From contig NZ_JAKZLB010000003.1 of NCBI RefSeq assembly GCF_022808865.1, forward strand, positions 191,875-255,874: DNA of 64,000 bases, read 5' to 3'. Within the stretch, counting starts at the first letter, position 1. Each line of letters starts with the position of its first letter. A model generated the notes under the pieces. That model saw nothing but the letters and a program-made list of their open reading frames with translations. It had not been told where the DNA came from and did not search any database. The DNA comes from Geothrix oryzisoli. GTDB lineage: Bacteria; Acidobacteriota; Holophagae; Holophagales; Holophagaceae. Of this stretch, positions 27,761 through 37,676 are shown piece by piece. The position numbers and the translations under genes were made by a program.

Positions 27761-28957
27761 TCAACTCGATCCCAGGATCAGGTCGGACAAGGGGCGGGAG
27801 TAGATCCGGTAATCAAAAGTCGTTTCGGCCATCCGTCTGGCGTTCACTCGCATCTGGTCCAACCCGGACTGTGTCATGCCCAAGGCTCTCCGAAATGTAG
27901 ACACCAGTGCCTCCACATCGAAACCCTCGCAGACGATACCCTGGACCCCGTCGTGGATCACTTCCCCCAGGTCGCTGGTGATATTGCAGATGGGAGGTAC
28001 TCCAAGGGCCATGCTTTCTACGACCTTGGTCGGGTACCCCGCCTGGGCGTATCTCAAGGGGGGGCGGAGGAGGACTGTGAAATCGAGCACTCTGACAAGA
28101 GCAAGAGCGTCTTCATGAGAAACCCTTCCATGGGCCTCGATGTTCAGGGGCAAGGCCGCTATCTGGCGGGCTCTGAGGGAAGGGTAGGCGAGGACCTCGT
28201 GGGGAGCGAGGCCGATCACATCCAGATGGATTAGATCGCCGGCGGGATCAAGCCGGAGCACTGCCTCCAGGATGACATCCAGGAGGTCCTTGTTCCCAGG
28301 GGACCCGGCATACCCGATGCGAAGGGGCCCCGGCTTCCCCATAGGTTCTCTGGGCACAAATTTTGCGATGTCCACGGTAGGGGGAACCCGCACGGTCCTG
28401 CACCCGCGTTGGTGGAAATAGTCCTCCAGAAACCGACTGATGACAATGGTGTTTCCAGTCCGGGGCGCCAGCCAGTTCATCGCAAGGCTGATATTCAGTC
28501 TGTAAAAGGAATACCGGCCCCCTGGCATGTTGGCCGGATCGTACCACTCCACCGCATCGAAGATGAGTGGGATATTTCGAGACCGACACCATGGGGTCAG
28601 ACGCAGGAGGAAGGGGGAATATCCACTGTAAAGAATGACCGCCCTCGGGGCCGGGGAAAGGCCTTGAAGCCAGGTGAGGGTTCGAACGCCCATCCCTATG
28701 TAGGAGAGATGCTTTAACCAGATCGGGAGGTGTTCGGAGGTTCGTTCTCCCAGGGAATGGACCTGGAAGTCCTGATGAAGAAACTTTTCCAGGGCACCTG
28801 GCCCCGGCAATTGCCCTGCGCCGATGAGAACCTCAAAACCAACCTCTCGCAGGGACAAGGCGATCCCCAAGATGCGCTGGGCGGCCGCCCCTCCCTCTGG
28901 AAAGGGGGCAGGTCCCACGATCGCCACCCGGGGGTGCAGGGGCTCAACGCTGGCCAA
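27761..28957 (-). CDS. Glycosyltransferase family 4 protein
   Basis: 398 aa. The TTG start at 28957 is supported by GGGAGG eight bases upstream; it overlaps the acetyltransferase gene by 14 bases. N-terminal Rossmann opening RVAIVGPAPFPEGGAAAQRI; C-terminal donor domain with LRIGYAGSPGNKDLLDVILE, then LALVRVLDFTVLLRPPLRYA and TKVVESMALGVPPICNITSD, the region with the E-x7-E type site of GT4 enzymes. Likely assembles part of the repeat unit. Confidence 0.82.
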   Translation of the reverse strand: MASVEPLHPRVAIVGPAPFPEGGAAAQRILGIALSLREVGFEVLIGAGQLPGPGALEKFLHQDFQVHSLGERTSEHLPIWLKHLSYIGMGVRTLTWLQGLSPAPRAVILYSGYSPFLLRLTPWCRSRNIPLIFDAVEWYDPANMPGGRYSFYRLNISLAMNWLAPRTGNTIVISRFLEDYFHQRGCRTVRVPPTVDIAKFVPREPMGKPGPLRIGYAGSPGNKDLLDVILEAVLRLDPAGDLIHLDVIGLAPHEVLAYPSLRARQIAALPLNIEAHGRVSHEDALALVRVLDFTVLLRPPLRYAQAGYPTKVVESMALGVPPICNITSDLGEVIHDGVQGIVCEGFDVEALVSTFRRALGMTQSGLDQMRVNARRMAETTFDYRIYSRPLSDLILGSS

Positions 28958-29507
28958 CGGGCTCGCCTCCCTGACTGGGAGACCCGAAAAGCTTCCTTAG
29001 GGCCTGCTCCTTTTCTCGGGCGGGAAGATGGCCCAGGCGGAGGGACTTGGGCAGGAGGTCTCGGAGGTACTGGTCCACCGTCTTGATGAAGCGTGCAGGA
29101 ACACCAGCCACCACCGGGTTGTCGGGAATATCCTTGGTGACGATCGATCCAGCCCCGATGATGACTCGGTTCCCGATGCGGATCCCCGCCAAGATCATGG
29201 CCCTGAGCCCGGTATAGACATTATTTCCCACCGAGATGAGGGTTGTTATCTGTAGATCCAGGACATCCCTCCGGAGGGTCAGGGTGCCGCCATCGTGACC
29301 AATAGAAACAACACCATCAGTAATATAAACATTATTCCCAGTGTCAATAAGATGGGGCTCGGTGCTCCACATCCTTGGGCTTCCGCCATATATATGCACA
29401 TTTCCCCCGAGCTTGACCCCCATCTTGCGAGAAACCCATACCGGGTTCAGTCGGAAGGCCATGAATTGGGCAGCTCTGACTACGACATGCAACAGCATCC
29501 TAACCAT
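28944..29507 (-). CDS. Left-handed beta-helix O-acetyltransferase (CapG/LacA-like)
   Basis: 187 aa from ATG 29507; the frame stays open to a TTG at 29579 (211 aa), but relatives start near MVRMLLHVVVRAAQF. The hexapeptide-repeat acyltransferase pattern shows GVKLGGNVHIYGG, HLIDTGNNVYITDGVV, ISVGNNVYTGLRAMILAGIR and the acetyl-CoA end IGAGSIVTKDIPDNPVVAGV with PARFIKTVD. A serine replaces the first H-D region poorly, but SIGHDGGT supplies the probable catalytic His. It probably O-acetylates a sugar of the polymer. Confidence 0.82.
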   Translation of the reverse strand: MVRMLLHVVVRAAQFMAFRLNPVWVSRKMGVKLGGNVHIYGGSPRMWSTEPHLIDTGNNVYITDGVVSIGHDGGTLTLRRDVLDLQITTLISVGNNVYTGLRAMILAGIRIGNRVIIGAGSIVTKDIPDNPVVAGVPARFIKTVDQYLRDLLPKSLRLGHLPAREKEQALRKLFGSPSQGGEPVGQR

Positions 29508-29928
29508 CCGTCTTTCCCTTAATGAAAGTTCCCATTGATGGCGGGTCCGGTTGAGGCGTTGAGGCCGTGGCCAGTCCAAGTCGAATCAGGCTCCGATCCT
29601 AGCACCACCCAGGGGTTGACATTGAGCACATCTTAAGCCCTGTTCTGGCGGGGAGAGCATCTGGCGCTGGGGAAGTGTGGTACCCTACGGCGCGAGGAAT
29701 ATCCAATATCCATGGAAAGCGCACAGGAGGCATTGTTGATCCGCTCGACTCCGGGCTCATGCCATTGGTCAGAAGGTGAATGGATGCCAGCGTTTTCTCT
29801 CGATCCTTCTCAATAAAAGGGTACATTTCCGGGTGCGGGCCCAAAGTATGGGGCCTAATCCCTTTTATTTCATCTAAGGTCCTGGATGTGGCCGGACCCT
29901 GGCCCCTATCCCTTATAAGGAAGCATTG
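29508..29928. other. Intergenic region between divergent polysaccharide genes
   Basis: 421 bases between the acetyltransferase and the fnlA-like gene. A TTGACA at 29615-29620 could be a -35 box but lacks a clear partner. An 81-codon minus-strand frame (29599-29844) shows no recognisable family. The main structural feature is the stem-loop at 29812-29869 listed separately. Confidence 0.45.
29812..29869. repeat. A/T-rich stem-loop upstream of fnlA-like gene
   Basis: Perfect 10-bp inverted arms AATAAAAGGG (29812-29821) and CCCTTTTATT (29860-29869) flank 38 bases that contain a smaller GGCCC/GGGCC hairpin. The A-tract/T-tract arms resemble a bidirectional terminator. It lies 59 bases before the next start codon. 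Confidence 0.5.
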
Positions 29929-30951
29929 ATGTTTAAAAACAAGAAAATTCTCGTTACAGGGGGCACTGGCACCTTTGGCAATGCGGTCGTTCGCCGATTT
30001 TTGGGTACGGACATTGGTGAGATCCGGGTCTTCTCAAGAGACGAAAAAAAACAGGACGACATGAGAAAGGCTTTTGGTTGCGAAAAGTTGCGCTTTTATA
30101 TTGGCGACGTTCGGGATGAATCAAGCCTCTTCTACGCAATGCAAGAGGTGGACTATGTCTTCCAGGCTGCGGCGCTCAAGCAGGTCCCATCCTGCGAGTT
30201 TTTCCCCCTGGAGGCTCTGCGTACCAACGCCCTGGGCACGGAGAATGTGGTCAACGCGGCGATCGCAGCGAGGGTCTCCAAGGTCATCGTGTTGAGCACT
30301 GACAAGGCGGTTTATCCAATAAACGCCATGGGAATCTCCAAGGCGATGATGGAGAAGTTGGCGGTGGCCAAATCGAGGGTGGCGGCACCCCGGACCACCA
30401 TCTGTGTCACTCGCTATGGGAATGTCATGGCAAGCCGAGGTTCAGTCATTCCCTTGTTCATCAAACAGACCCAAGAGGGGAAAGACCTCACTATCACAGA
30501 CCCGAACATGAGCCGATTCATGATGACCATCGAGAATGCGGTGGATCTGGTCCTCTACGCATTCGAGCACGGTAATCCCGGAGATACCTTCATTCAGAAG
30601 GCGCCTGCCGCCACGATTGGCATTCTTGCCGCTGCGGTGCAGAAGGTTCTAGGCAGCCAAGCTGCCCTCAAAGTGATTGGAACGCGTCACGGCGAGAAAT
30701 TATTCGAGACACTTCTAACTCGGGAAGAAAAAGCCGTGGCAGAAGACATGGGCGGCTACTTCCGGGTTCCCGCAGATAATCGGGACTTGAATTATGGGAA
30801 GTATTTCACCGAAGGGGAGGAACGCGTGGGGAACCTGGTGGATTACAACTCGCACAACAGCGGTCTGCTCGACCTTGAAGGAATGTGCGACCTGCTGATG
30901 CGTCTAGAATGCGTTCAACAAGCGCTTCGAGGGCAGAAAGTGGAAATATAA
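29929..30951 (+). CDS. fnlA: UDP-GlcNAc 4,6-dehydratase/5-epimerase (FnlA/WbjB/CapE-like)
   Basis: 340 aa from ATG 29929 (AAGGA upstream; TTG 29926 is in frame). Extended SDR fold: KILVTGGTGTFGNAVVRRF, then VFQAAALKQVPSCEFFPLEA, STDKAVYPINAMGISKAMME and RYGNVMASRGSVIPLF. As in CapE/FnlA relatives, Met stands where classical SDRs have the catalytic Tyr. The enzyme makes the first intermediates from UDP-GlcNAc toward UDP-N-acetyl-L-fucosamine. It leads a tight three-gene set (gaps of 18 and 1 bases) with fnlB and fnlC. Confidence 0.9.
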   Translation: MFKNKKILVTGGTGTFGNAVVRRFLGTDIGEIRVFSRDEKKQDDMRKAFGCEKLRFYIGDVRDESSLFYAMQEVDYVFQAAALKQVPSCEFFPLEALRTNALGTENVVNAAIAARVSKVIVLSTDKAVYPINAMGISKAMMEKLAVAKSRVAAPRTTICVTRYGNVMASRGSVIPLFIKQTQEGKDLTITDPNMSRFMMTIENAVDLVLYAFEHGNPGDTFIQKAPAATIGILAAAVQKVLGSQAALKVIGTRHGEKLFETLLTREEKAVAEDMGGYFRVPADNRDLNYGKYFTEGEERVGNLVDYNSHNSGLLDLEGMCDLLMRLECVQQALRGQKVEI

Positions 30952-30969
30952 TCATAAGGATGGCCCAAT

Positions 30970-32082
30970 ATGAAATCGATTCTTGTGACCGGGTCGGGCG
31001 GTTTTGTCGGTCAAAATTTATGTGTGGTCCTAGGTAGGAGGGATGACACGAGGTTGCTGACCTTCGACCTTGCGGACGACCCGGGATGCCTTGAAGATCG
31101 AGTTCTTCAGGCGGATTTTATTTTTCACTTGGCTGGCGTCAACCGCCCGGTCAAGACCGAAGATTTCGAGCCAGGCAATGCCGGACTCACCGGCACGATC
31201 CTGGAGTTGCTCCGAAAAGCTGGGCGTGCCACGCCATTGCTGCTTTCATCATCCACCCAGGCAGCTTTGGAGAATCCATACGGACTCAGCAAACGGGCCG
31301 CGGAAAACTTGGTTTTCGCCTACGGACGAGATTGCGGAGCTGAGGTGTTCGTCTACCGCTTCCCCAACCTCTTTGGGAAATGGTGCCGTCCCAACTACAA
31401 CAGCGCCGTGGCCACCTTCTGTCACAACATTGCTCGCGGGCTTCCTATCCATCTGAACGACCCCGCATCACCCATCCGATTGGTCTATATCGACGACCTT
31501 CTCTCAGAGGCTCTGAGAGCGTTAGAGGGGCGGCCGACCCGGAGTGGGGAGTTTTGTGAGGTTCCAATCTCCCACAAGGTCACCATTGGGCAAATCGCTG
31601 ATCTTGTCTCGTCATTCCGGGAAAGCCGGGAAAATCTCTCATTCCCGGATTTGAGCGATCCATTCACCCTGAAACTCTATAGTACATATCTCAGCTATCT
31701 ACCTGAGGGGGATTTTGGTTATCCCCTTAAGATGCATTGCGATCCCAGGGGTTCTTTCACAGAATTCCAGAGGACTCCCGACCGGGGCCAGATTTCGATA
31801 AACATTTCAAAGCCGGGTATTACCCGCGGCAATCATTGGCACCATACCAAGACTGAAAAATTCCTAGTGGTAAGCGGCCAGGGAGTGATTCGATTTAGGA
31901 GGCTGGGTACCTTAAAAGTCATCGAGTATCCAGTATGTGGAGATCGACTCGAGGTCATTGATATCCCGCCGGGCTACACTCATAACATCAGTAATATTGG
32001 GGATACGGAATTGGTCACCGTCATGTGGGCCAACGAACCCTATGATCCCTCCCGTCCAGACACCTGGTTTGAGGAAGTTTGA
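30970..32082 (+). CDS. fnlB: UDP-2-acetamido-2,6-dideoxy-hexulose reductase (FnlB/WbjC/CapF-like)
   Basis: 370 aa, bifunctional architecture typical of CapF: an N-terminal SDR part ([39 protein letters not shown]) and a C-terminal cupin from about residue 250 ([43 protein letters not shown]) with metal-binding histidines. CapF epimerises at C3 in the cupin and reduces at C4 in the SDR domain. AAGGATGG precedes ATG 30970. Confidence 0.9.
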   Translation: MKSILVTGSGGFVGQNLCVVLGRRDDTRLLTFDLADDPGCLEDRVLQADFIFHLAGVNRPVKTEDFEPGNAGLTGTILELLRKAGRATPLLLSSSTQAALENPYGLSKRAAENLVFAYGRDCGAEVFVYRFPNLFGKWCRPNYNSAVATFCHNIARGLPIHLNDPASPIRLVYIDDLLSEALRALEGRPTRSGEFCEVPISHKVTIGQIADLVSSFRESRENLSFPDLSDPFTLKLYSTYLSYLPEGDFGYPLKMHCDPRGSFTEFQRTPDRGQISINISKPGITRGNHWHHTKTEKFLVVSGQGVIRFRRLGTLKVIEYPVCGDRLEVIDIPPGYTHNISNIGDTELVTVMWANEPYDPSRPDTWFEEV

Positions 32083-32083
32083 A

Positions 32084-33214
32084 ATGAGAAAGCTTAAGGT
32101 CGCAACTGTAGTCGGTACACGGCCGGAAATCATCCGGTTATCCAGAGTCATGGCAAAACTTGATGGGACCATGGACCATGTCCTCATCCATACTGGGCAA
32201 AACTACGACTACGAGCTGAATGAAATTTTTTTTAATGACCTCGAAATTCGGGAACCAGATTATTTCTTAGGGGCTGCCGGAGCATCAACTTGCGAAACCA
32301 TCGGGCAGACCATCATAAGAGTCGATGCCTTATTGAAGGAACTTGAGCCTGAGGCCCTGCTGGTGCTCGGGGACACCAATAGCTGCCTAGCAGCTCTCCC
32401 GGCCAAGAGGCGCAAAATACCCGTCTTCCACATGGAGGCAGGAAACCGCTGCTTTGATCAGCGGGTTCCCGAGGAGATTAACCGCAAGATTGTGGACCAC
32501 ATCAGCGATATCAATCTGACATATTCGGACATCGCAAGGGAGTATCTACTTCGGGAGGGAATCCCGCCGGACCGCGTGATCAAGACGGGATCCCCTATGT
32601 TCGAGGTGATTAATCATTACCTTCCCAAGATAGAAGCCTCCACGATTTTGGATAATTTGGGGTTGACCCCAGGCCATTTTTTTGTCGTCAGCGCTCATCG
32701 CGAAGAAAACATCGAACCCGAGCGATCGTTTGGTAAGCTCGTGAGCCTTTTGAATAGCCTGGCGGAGACCTATGGGCAGAGGATCATTGTCTCGACCCAT
32801 CCCAGGACGCGAAAGCGCCTGGAAGGTATGGCTGTCACCTTTGCTCCAGAAATAGAATTTCTGAAACCTCTTGGGTTTACGGACTATGTTCGCCTTCAAA
32901 TGGAGGCCCGGGCTGTCCTTTCCGACAGCGGGACTATAACTGAGGAATCTTCCATCCTTAATTTCCCGGCTTTGAACATCCGGGAGGCGCATGAACGGCC
33001 CGAGGGAATGGAGGAGGCTTCAGTGATGATGGTCGGTCTAGAGGTGGACCGGATTCATCAAGGGCTTGACCTTCTGGAAACCCAAAAGAGAGGAGTGGAA
33101 AGAACGCTCAATCGGGTGGCAGATTATTCCATGCCCAACGTTTCCGAGAAGGTTGCCAGAATCGTTTTAAGTTACTGTGATTATATTAATCGAAATGTAT
33201 GGAAAAATATATAA
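32084..33214 (+). CDS. fnlC: UDP-N-acetyl-hexosamine 2-epimerase (FnlC/WbjD/CapG-like)
   Basis: 376 aa from ATG 32084, one base after the fnlB stop; the frame open upstream to 31937 lies inside fnlB. WecB-type GT-B-like fold: [71 protein letters not shown] and SAHREENIE, with [11 protein letters not shown] near the end. This step gives UDP-L-FucNAc. With the two preceding genes it completes the FucNAc pathway. Confidence 0.9.
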   Translation: MRKLKVATVVGTRPEIIRLSRVMAKLDGTMDHVLIHTGQNYDYELNEIFFNDLEIREPDYFLGAAGASTCETIGQTIIRVDALLKELEPEALLVLGDTNSCLAALPAKRRKIPVFHMEAGNRCFDQRVPEEINRKIVDHISDINLTYSDIAREYLLREGIPPDRVIKTGSPMFEVINHYLPKIEASTILDNLGLTPGHFFVVSAHREENIEPERSFGKLVSLLNSLAETYGQRIIVSTHPRTRKRLEGMAVTFAPEIEFLKPLGFTDYVRLQMEARAVLSDSGTITEESSILNFPALNIREAHERPEGMEEASVMMVGLEVDRIHQGLDLLETQKRGVERTLNRVADYSMPNVSEKVARIVLSYCDYINRNVWKNI

Positions 33215-33406
33215 ATTTCGAAATACTTTAAGAATTATACGCCATTCAGGACGCTTCGCCCTCTGTTGGGAGCTTGCATGAATTTGTGGACACTGCGAGA
33301 GCTTCCCCTGAATATTTTCAAGTGGGCGGCCAGGGTTCCCCGATTGGCCGGACGGGTCCTTTTTGGGCAGAAATGGTCGCCCCCTGAGAGGAAAACGAGG
33401 GGCGCC

Positions 33407-35005
33407 ATGAATTGGAAATTGGTTCGCGTTTCATTTTGCCTTGGTGCCCTCATTGCAGTGATCGATTGCCATGGGGACCTGACCAGTCAAAAGGCCCTGC
33501 GCGCACCTGAATTTATTATATCGCCCAAAATGGTTTCGCTCACCGCGGGGAGCCAACTTCATTTAAGTGCCAATTTGCATAATGCTCAGATTGATTGGAG
33601 CTCCAATTCAAGTTATGTCACCGTGGATGCCGATGGAAATATTTTCGCCACTCAAAATATGGCTGGGTGGTGGTCTCGTGCCGTAATTACAGCCAAACAA
33701 GCCGGTGGAGGCCAAGTTGCCTCGTGTAATGTAACAATTGTGGATTGGACCGCCAATCTTTCTAGCCTTGAAATTGTGGCGACGGCCGATGGGCCGACCT
33801 TGTGGCAGGTCCTGGGAGCAAATGGGAATAACCTTATCGGCTCCAATAATACAAGTCTTTTAATGGCCTCTGCGGACCTTCACCCACAAATGATTCTATC
33901 TCAATGGCCAGCTGCGCAAAGCCTGGTTCTTAAAGCCACTTCTTTTGGGTATATCCTACGCGGTACCTATGGGATATACAGTTCTAAAGATCTTATCTCT
34001 TGGACAACGGATCTTCAGCTACCGATGGGTTGCCTTACATCAGGCCTAGATACAAGTTACGACCCCAGCACCGGAAATACTTATGTGTTTACGGTAGAGT
34101 ACTCTGTCAACGAGAATGATATCCATCGGGTTTGGAAGGGCACCTATTCCCCCAATGGGCAGGTTGCCTGGAAGCCGGTGCTAACTTTTGATTCGATAAC
34201 AAATTGGAGAAAAGACCCATCCATTCTTGATTCTGCGCGCCATTGCCATGTTGTTTCTGTGGATCCATATACCGGTCATGTTTGGGTTGGCACTGGAGAT
34301 TTTGATGTGCATTGCAGGATTTTTTGTTCGGTGGACCATGGTGAGACTTTCCAGCTTATTGGGATGGGAACTCAAGATTGGCGGACCATTTCAGTATGGT
34401 TTACGCCTAAATATGTGTACTGGAACATGGATTCGAATGCGCCTGAATCTATATGGAGAATTTCAAGATCCGTATTCGACAGCAACGGCGCATGGCCATC
34501 AATGACTCCAGAGATATCGACGGGATACACAAAACCGAATGTTGCCTATTATGTAACCCGCAGTACCAGCCAGCCAAGTTGGGTGGGTCAAATAATCACA
34601 TTGAATACATCGCTTCCTTTGACGAATGATTTTATAGCAAGACCCATAACGGATCCAGCTTACGATTATAGAGAAAGGGTGATAACGCTTGAAAATGGCA
34701 CCCAATGGTATACAATGTGGGTAAAAGATGATAATAATGAAAATGTTCTTTTGATGGGTGAAACACCAGAAGGACTCCGAAGAGACTACAACGGCAGGAT
34801 ATTCGGACTGAAGGAACGGCCGGACGGATCCTGTGATGTACAAGAACTTATTTCTTTTCCACCTGCAACTCCCTCAACAGACTATCGTTATGTTAATTGG
34901 ACACCCGTTTGCCAGGATCTAGATGGGTACATATACTTCAATGGTCATAATACGGAGCATAATGTTTACAAAACAAAACTCCACTGGATTGACAATGTAA
35001 AATAA
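33407..35005 (+). CDS. Exported Ig-like plus BNR/Asp-box protein, unknown function
   Basis: 532 aa from ATG 33407, favoured by GAGGGG at 33396-33401 and by the hydrophobic signal sequence that follows (VRVSFCLGALIAVIDC); a longer frame starts at 33266. After the signal comes a Big-2/Ig-like segment (PKMVSLTAGSQLHLSANL, SSYVTVDADGNIFATQN), then about 400 residues of beta-propeller type with an Asp box SVDHGETF (codons 34328-34351) and repeats such as YSSKDLISWTTDL. This resembles sialidase or glycan-binding propellers. No catalytic set can be assigned. Codon use is A/T-rich compared with the chromosome. It may bind or process the polysaccharide. Confidence 0.6.
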   Translation: MNWKLVRVSFCLGALIAVIDCHGDLTSQKALRAPEFIISPKMVSLTAGSQLHLSANLHNAQIDWSSNSSYVTVDADGNIFATQNMAGWWSRAVITAKQAGGGQVASCNVTIVDWTANLSSLEIVATADGPTLWQVLGANGNNLIGSNNTSLLMASADLHPQMILSQWPAAQSLVLKATSFGYILRGTYGIYSSKDLISWTTDLQLPMGCLTSGLDTSYDPSTGNTYVFTVEYSVNENDIHRVWKGTYSPNGQVAWKPVLTFDSITNWRKDPSILDSARHCHVVSVDPYTGHVWVGTGDFDVHCRIFCSVDHGETFQLIGMGTQDWRTISVWFTPKYVYWNMDSNAPESIWRISRSVFDSNGAWPSMTPEISTGYTKPNVAYYVTRSTSQPSWVGQIITLNTSLPLTNDFIARPITDPAYDYRERVITLENGTQWYTMWVKDDNNENVLLMGETPEGLRRDYNGRIFGLKERPDGSCDVQELISFPPATPSTDYRYVNWTPVCQDLDGYIYFNGHNTEHNVYKTKLHWIDNVK

Positions 35006-35258
35006 ACTATCGTCCCTCACTGCCATTAGTGGGCGAGCGAGGACTTGCGCTCTAAACCGTCGCCGACTCGAGCCGAATGATGATGTATGGGTATCACCGG
35101 GACCTTTTACAATTTCAAGACTAGGCTCATGGGGCCTTCTGCAACAGGAATCAAAATAGATGCTTGCCAATAAAGGTAGGAATCATCCCCATGTCGTAAT
35201 TTAATTTGTGATTGAATGCTGGCAAATTTAATGAGCATGAATAATCTAGGAGCAAACA
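35006..35258 (+). other. Intergenic spacer before wbpO-like gene
   Basis: 253 bases, A/T-rich in its second half. No gene or clear promoter is visible; CTAGGAG at 35248-35254 serves as ribosome binding site for the following ATG. Confidence 0.4.
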
Positions 35259-36530
35259 ATGAAAATTGCCATTATTGGGTTGGGATATGTGGGGCTTCCT
35301 TTGGCATTGGGTATGGCGCGGGCTTTTGAGGGAGCGGTTGGCTTTGATATCCATGAAGCGAAGATTCTTGCGTTGCGTGACGGGCATGACCCCACGGGGG
35401 AAATATCCAGCGAAGCCCTGCTGGACAGCTCTTTACATATGACCTCTGATATCGAGGATTTGCGATCATGCACTTTCTACATTGTGGCGGTACCCACTCC
35501 CATTGACGAGCATAAAGCCCCGGACCTGACTCCTGTGATTCGTGCCTCGGAAACCGTAGGCAAGGTGCTTAAGAAGGGCGACATCGTGGTGTATGAATCT
35601 ACGGTCTATCCCGGTGTCACCGAAGGGGTCTGTGCAGACACCCTATTGCGCCTGTCGGGGCTGTCGCGGGGGGACTTCAGGCTGGGCTATTCACCGGAAC
35701 GCATCAATCCAGGGGATAAGGAACATACGCTGGAGCGCATCGTGAAGGTGGTCTCAGCAGAAGATACCGAGACGCTTGCGACCGTGGCAGAGGTCTACGG
35801 CGCGGTCATCAAGGCCGGCGTCCATCAGGCTCCGTCCATTATGGTGGCTGAGGCCGCCAAGGTGATCGAGAACACCCAGAGGGACATCAACATTGCGCTC
35901 ATGAATGAACTTTCCCTCATCTTCGACCGCATGGGCATTCGGACGGCCGATGTGCTGGCGGCGGCGCGCACCAAGTGGAACTTCCTGCCTTTCACGCCAG
36001 GCCTGGTGGGGGGGCACTGCATCGGCGTGGATCCCTACTATCTGACCACCAAGGCCCAGCTCTTGGGGTACCACCCGGAAGTCATTCTCGCTGGGCGCCG
36101 CATCAATGATGGCATGGGGGCCATGATCGCCCAGAAGCTGATCAAGCTCCTCGTCCATGCGGATATCCCACCCAAGTGCGCGAAAGTCGGGATCCTGGGG
36201 CTCACCTTCAAGGAGAACGTCACCGACCTTCGTAACAGTCGGGTGCCGGACATCATTCAGGAACTTCGGCAGTTCGGCATCGAGCCCCTAGTCCACGATG
36301 CAGTCGCTTCGGCCCACGAGGCGAAAGAGGAATACGGTCTGGAAGTGTCTGGATTGGATGCTTTCCAGGCCCTGGACGGCCTGATCCTGGCCGTAAGCCA
36401 CCGGGCCTATCTGGAAGTGGGGCCCAAAGCCCTGGCTACTAGGCTTCGTCCTGGCGGGATCTTCCTGGATGTCAAATCCGCCTTTGCGCCTGGGGACTTC
36501 CCGCCGTGCACCACCTACTGGAGTTTGTGA
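35259..36530 (+). CDS. wbpO: UDP-GlcNAc/GalNAc 6-dehydrogenase (WbpO/TviB-like)
   Basis: 423 aa. Nucleotide-sugar dehydrogenase with N-terminal NAD site KIAIIGLGYVGLPLALGMA, VAVPTPIDEHKAPDLTPV, ESTVYPGVTEGVC, SPERINPGDKEH, the central helix and catalytic cysteine segment FTPGLVGGHCIGVDPYYL, and the C-terminal GLTFKENVTDLRNSRV. The SPERINPGD and GGHCIGVDPYYLT pattern places it with the HexNAc dehydrogenases (UDP-GalNAcA/GlcNAcA) rather than UDP-glucose dehydrogenases. Four bases separate it from the 4-epimerase gene. Confidence 0.88.
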   Translation: MKIAIIGLGYVGLPLALGMARAFEGAVGFDIHEAKILALRDGHDPTGEISSEALLDSSLHMTSDIEDLRSCTFYIVAVPTPIDEHKAPDLTPVIRASETVGKVLKKGDIVVYESTVYPGVTEGVCADTLLRLSGLSRGDFRLGYSPERINPGDKEHTLERIVKVVSAEDTETLATVAEVYGAVIKAGVHQAPSIMVAEAAKVIENTQRDINIALMNELSLIFDRMGIRTADVLAAARTKWNFLPFTPGLVGGHCIGVDPYYLTTKAQLLGYHPEVILAGRRINDGMGAMIAQKLIKLLVHADIPPKCAKVGILGLTFKENVTDLRNSRVPDIIQELRQFGIEPLVHDAVASAHEAKEEYGLEVSGLDAFQALDGLILAVSHRAYLEVGPKALATRLRPGGIFLDVKSAFAPGDFPPCTTYWSL

Positions 36531-36533
36531 CCC

Positions 36534-37559
36534 ATGCCCTACGATGATGTTCTGGGAGCGCTGCATGCCTCCCCCCGCACTTGGCTCGTGACGGGAGCGG
36601 CGGGATTCATTGGATCGAATCTGGTCGAAACCTTGCTTCGCCACGGCCAGATCGTGGTGGGTCTGGATAATTTCGCCACCGGCTTTCCACATAACCTCGA
36701 GGATATTCACGGCCAAGTGGGCGAGGAGGCGTGGTCCCGGTTTACTTTTCATAAGGACGATATCCGGGATCTGGAAGCCTGTCGCCGCGCCTGCAAAGGG
36801 TGCAACATCGTCCTCCAGCAGGCCGCCCTGGGGTCCGTGCCGAGGTCCATCGGCAATCCCATCGCAAGCCACCAGGCGAACGTGGATGGATTCCTCAACA
36901 TGCTGGTGGCCGCCAAGGACGAAGGGGTGGACCGGTTCGTCTTTGCATCGTCCAGCTCGGTCTATGGCGACCACCCGGACTTGCCCAAGGTGGAGGAGCG
37001 GATCGGCAGGCCCCTCTCCCCGTATGCCCTGACCAAGGCCATTGGCGAGCAGTATGCGGCCGTATTTGCTCATACCTATGGCTTCAAAGCCGTCGGCCTT
37101 CGCTACTTCAATGTATTCGGCCGTCGGCAGAATCCGGACGGGGCCTATGCCGCGGTGATTCCCAAGTGGATCTCAACCCTGCTTCGCGGTGGTGATTGCC
37201 AGATCAATGGAGATGGGGAGACGAGTCGAGATTTCTGCTACATCGCCAATGTCGTGCAGGCCAATATCTTGGCCGGGACAGTTCAGGATGAAGCCGCGTT
37301 GAATCAGATATACAACGTGTCTTTTGGGGGGCGGACCACGTTGAAGAGTCTGTTCGCACTGATTCGGGATGGGCTGTTGCAAGCAGGGGAAGGGATTCAG
37401 GGCCAGGAACCGATATACGCCCCTTTCCGGGAAGGGGATGTCAGGCACTCTCAGGCTGATACCTCTAAAATTCGATCACTACTTGGTTATACACCCACCC
37501 ACGATATTGCTTCCGGTCTGAGCGAGACACTGGCCTGGTACATTAATCGACTGGCCTAG
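36534..37559 (+). CDS. wbpP: UDP-GlcNAc(A) C4-epimerase (WbpP/TviC-like)
   Basis: 341 aa extended SDR. It carries the characteristic 15-residue N-terminal extension before [17 protein letters not shown], then [26 protein letters not shown] (signature of WbpP/TviC), [29 protein letters not shown] (catalytic Y-x3-K) and [19 protein letters not shown]. It interconverts GlcNAc and GalNAc forms of the nucleotide sugar. Together with the preceding dehydrogenase it should yield UDP-GalNAcA. Confidence 0.9.
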   Translation: MPYDDVLGALHASPRTWLVTGAAGFIGSNLVETLLRHGQIVVGLDNFATGFPHNLEDIHGQVGEEAWSRFTFHKDDIRDLEACRRACKGCNIVLQQAALGSVPRSIGNPIASHQANVDGFLNMLVAAKDEGVDRFVFASSSSVYGDHPDLPKVEERIGRPLSPYALTKAIGEQYAAVFAHTYGFKAVGLRYFNVFGRRQNPDGAYAAVIPKWISTLLRGGDCQINGDGETSRDFCYIANVVQANILAGTVQDEAALNQIYNVSFGGRTTLKSLFALIRDGLLQAGEGIQGQEPIYAPFREGDVRHSQADTSKIRSLLGYTPTHDIASGLSETLAWYINRLA

Positions 37560-37676
37560 GCCTCCCTAATATTTTCAAGTCGAGGGGATTGCTCGAAAAA
37601 GACCCGGAGTATTTTCAAAGCTTGGCAGCTCTCCATGCTCGGAAGTTGGCCGTATACGACTGAATTCCAGTTCTCG

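Noticed and set aside
29599-29844. 81-codon minus-strand frame upstream of the acetyltransferase
   Set aside because: No motif and weak start; could be a gene remnant but nothing supports it.
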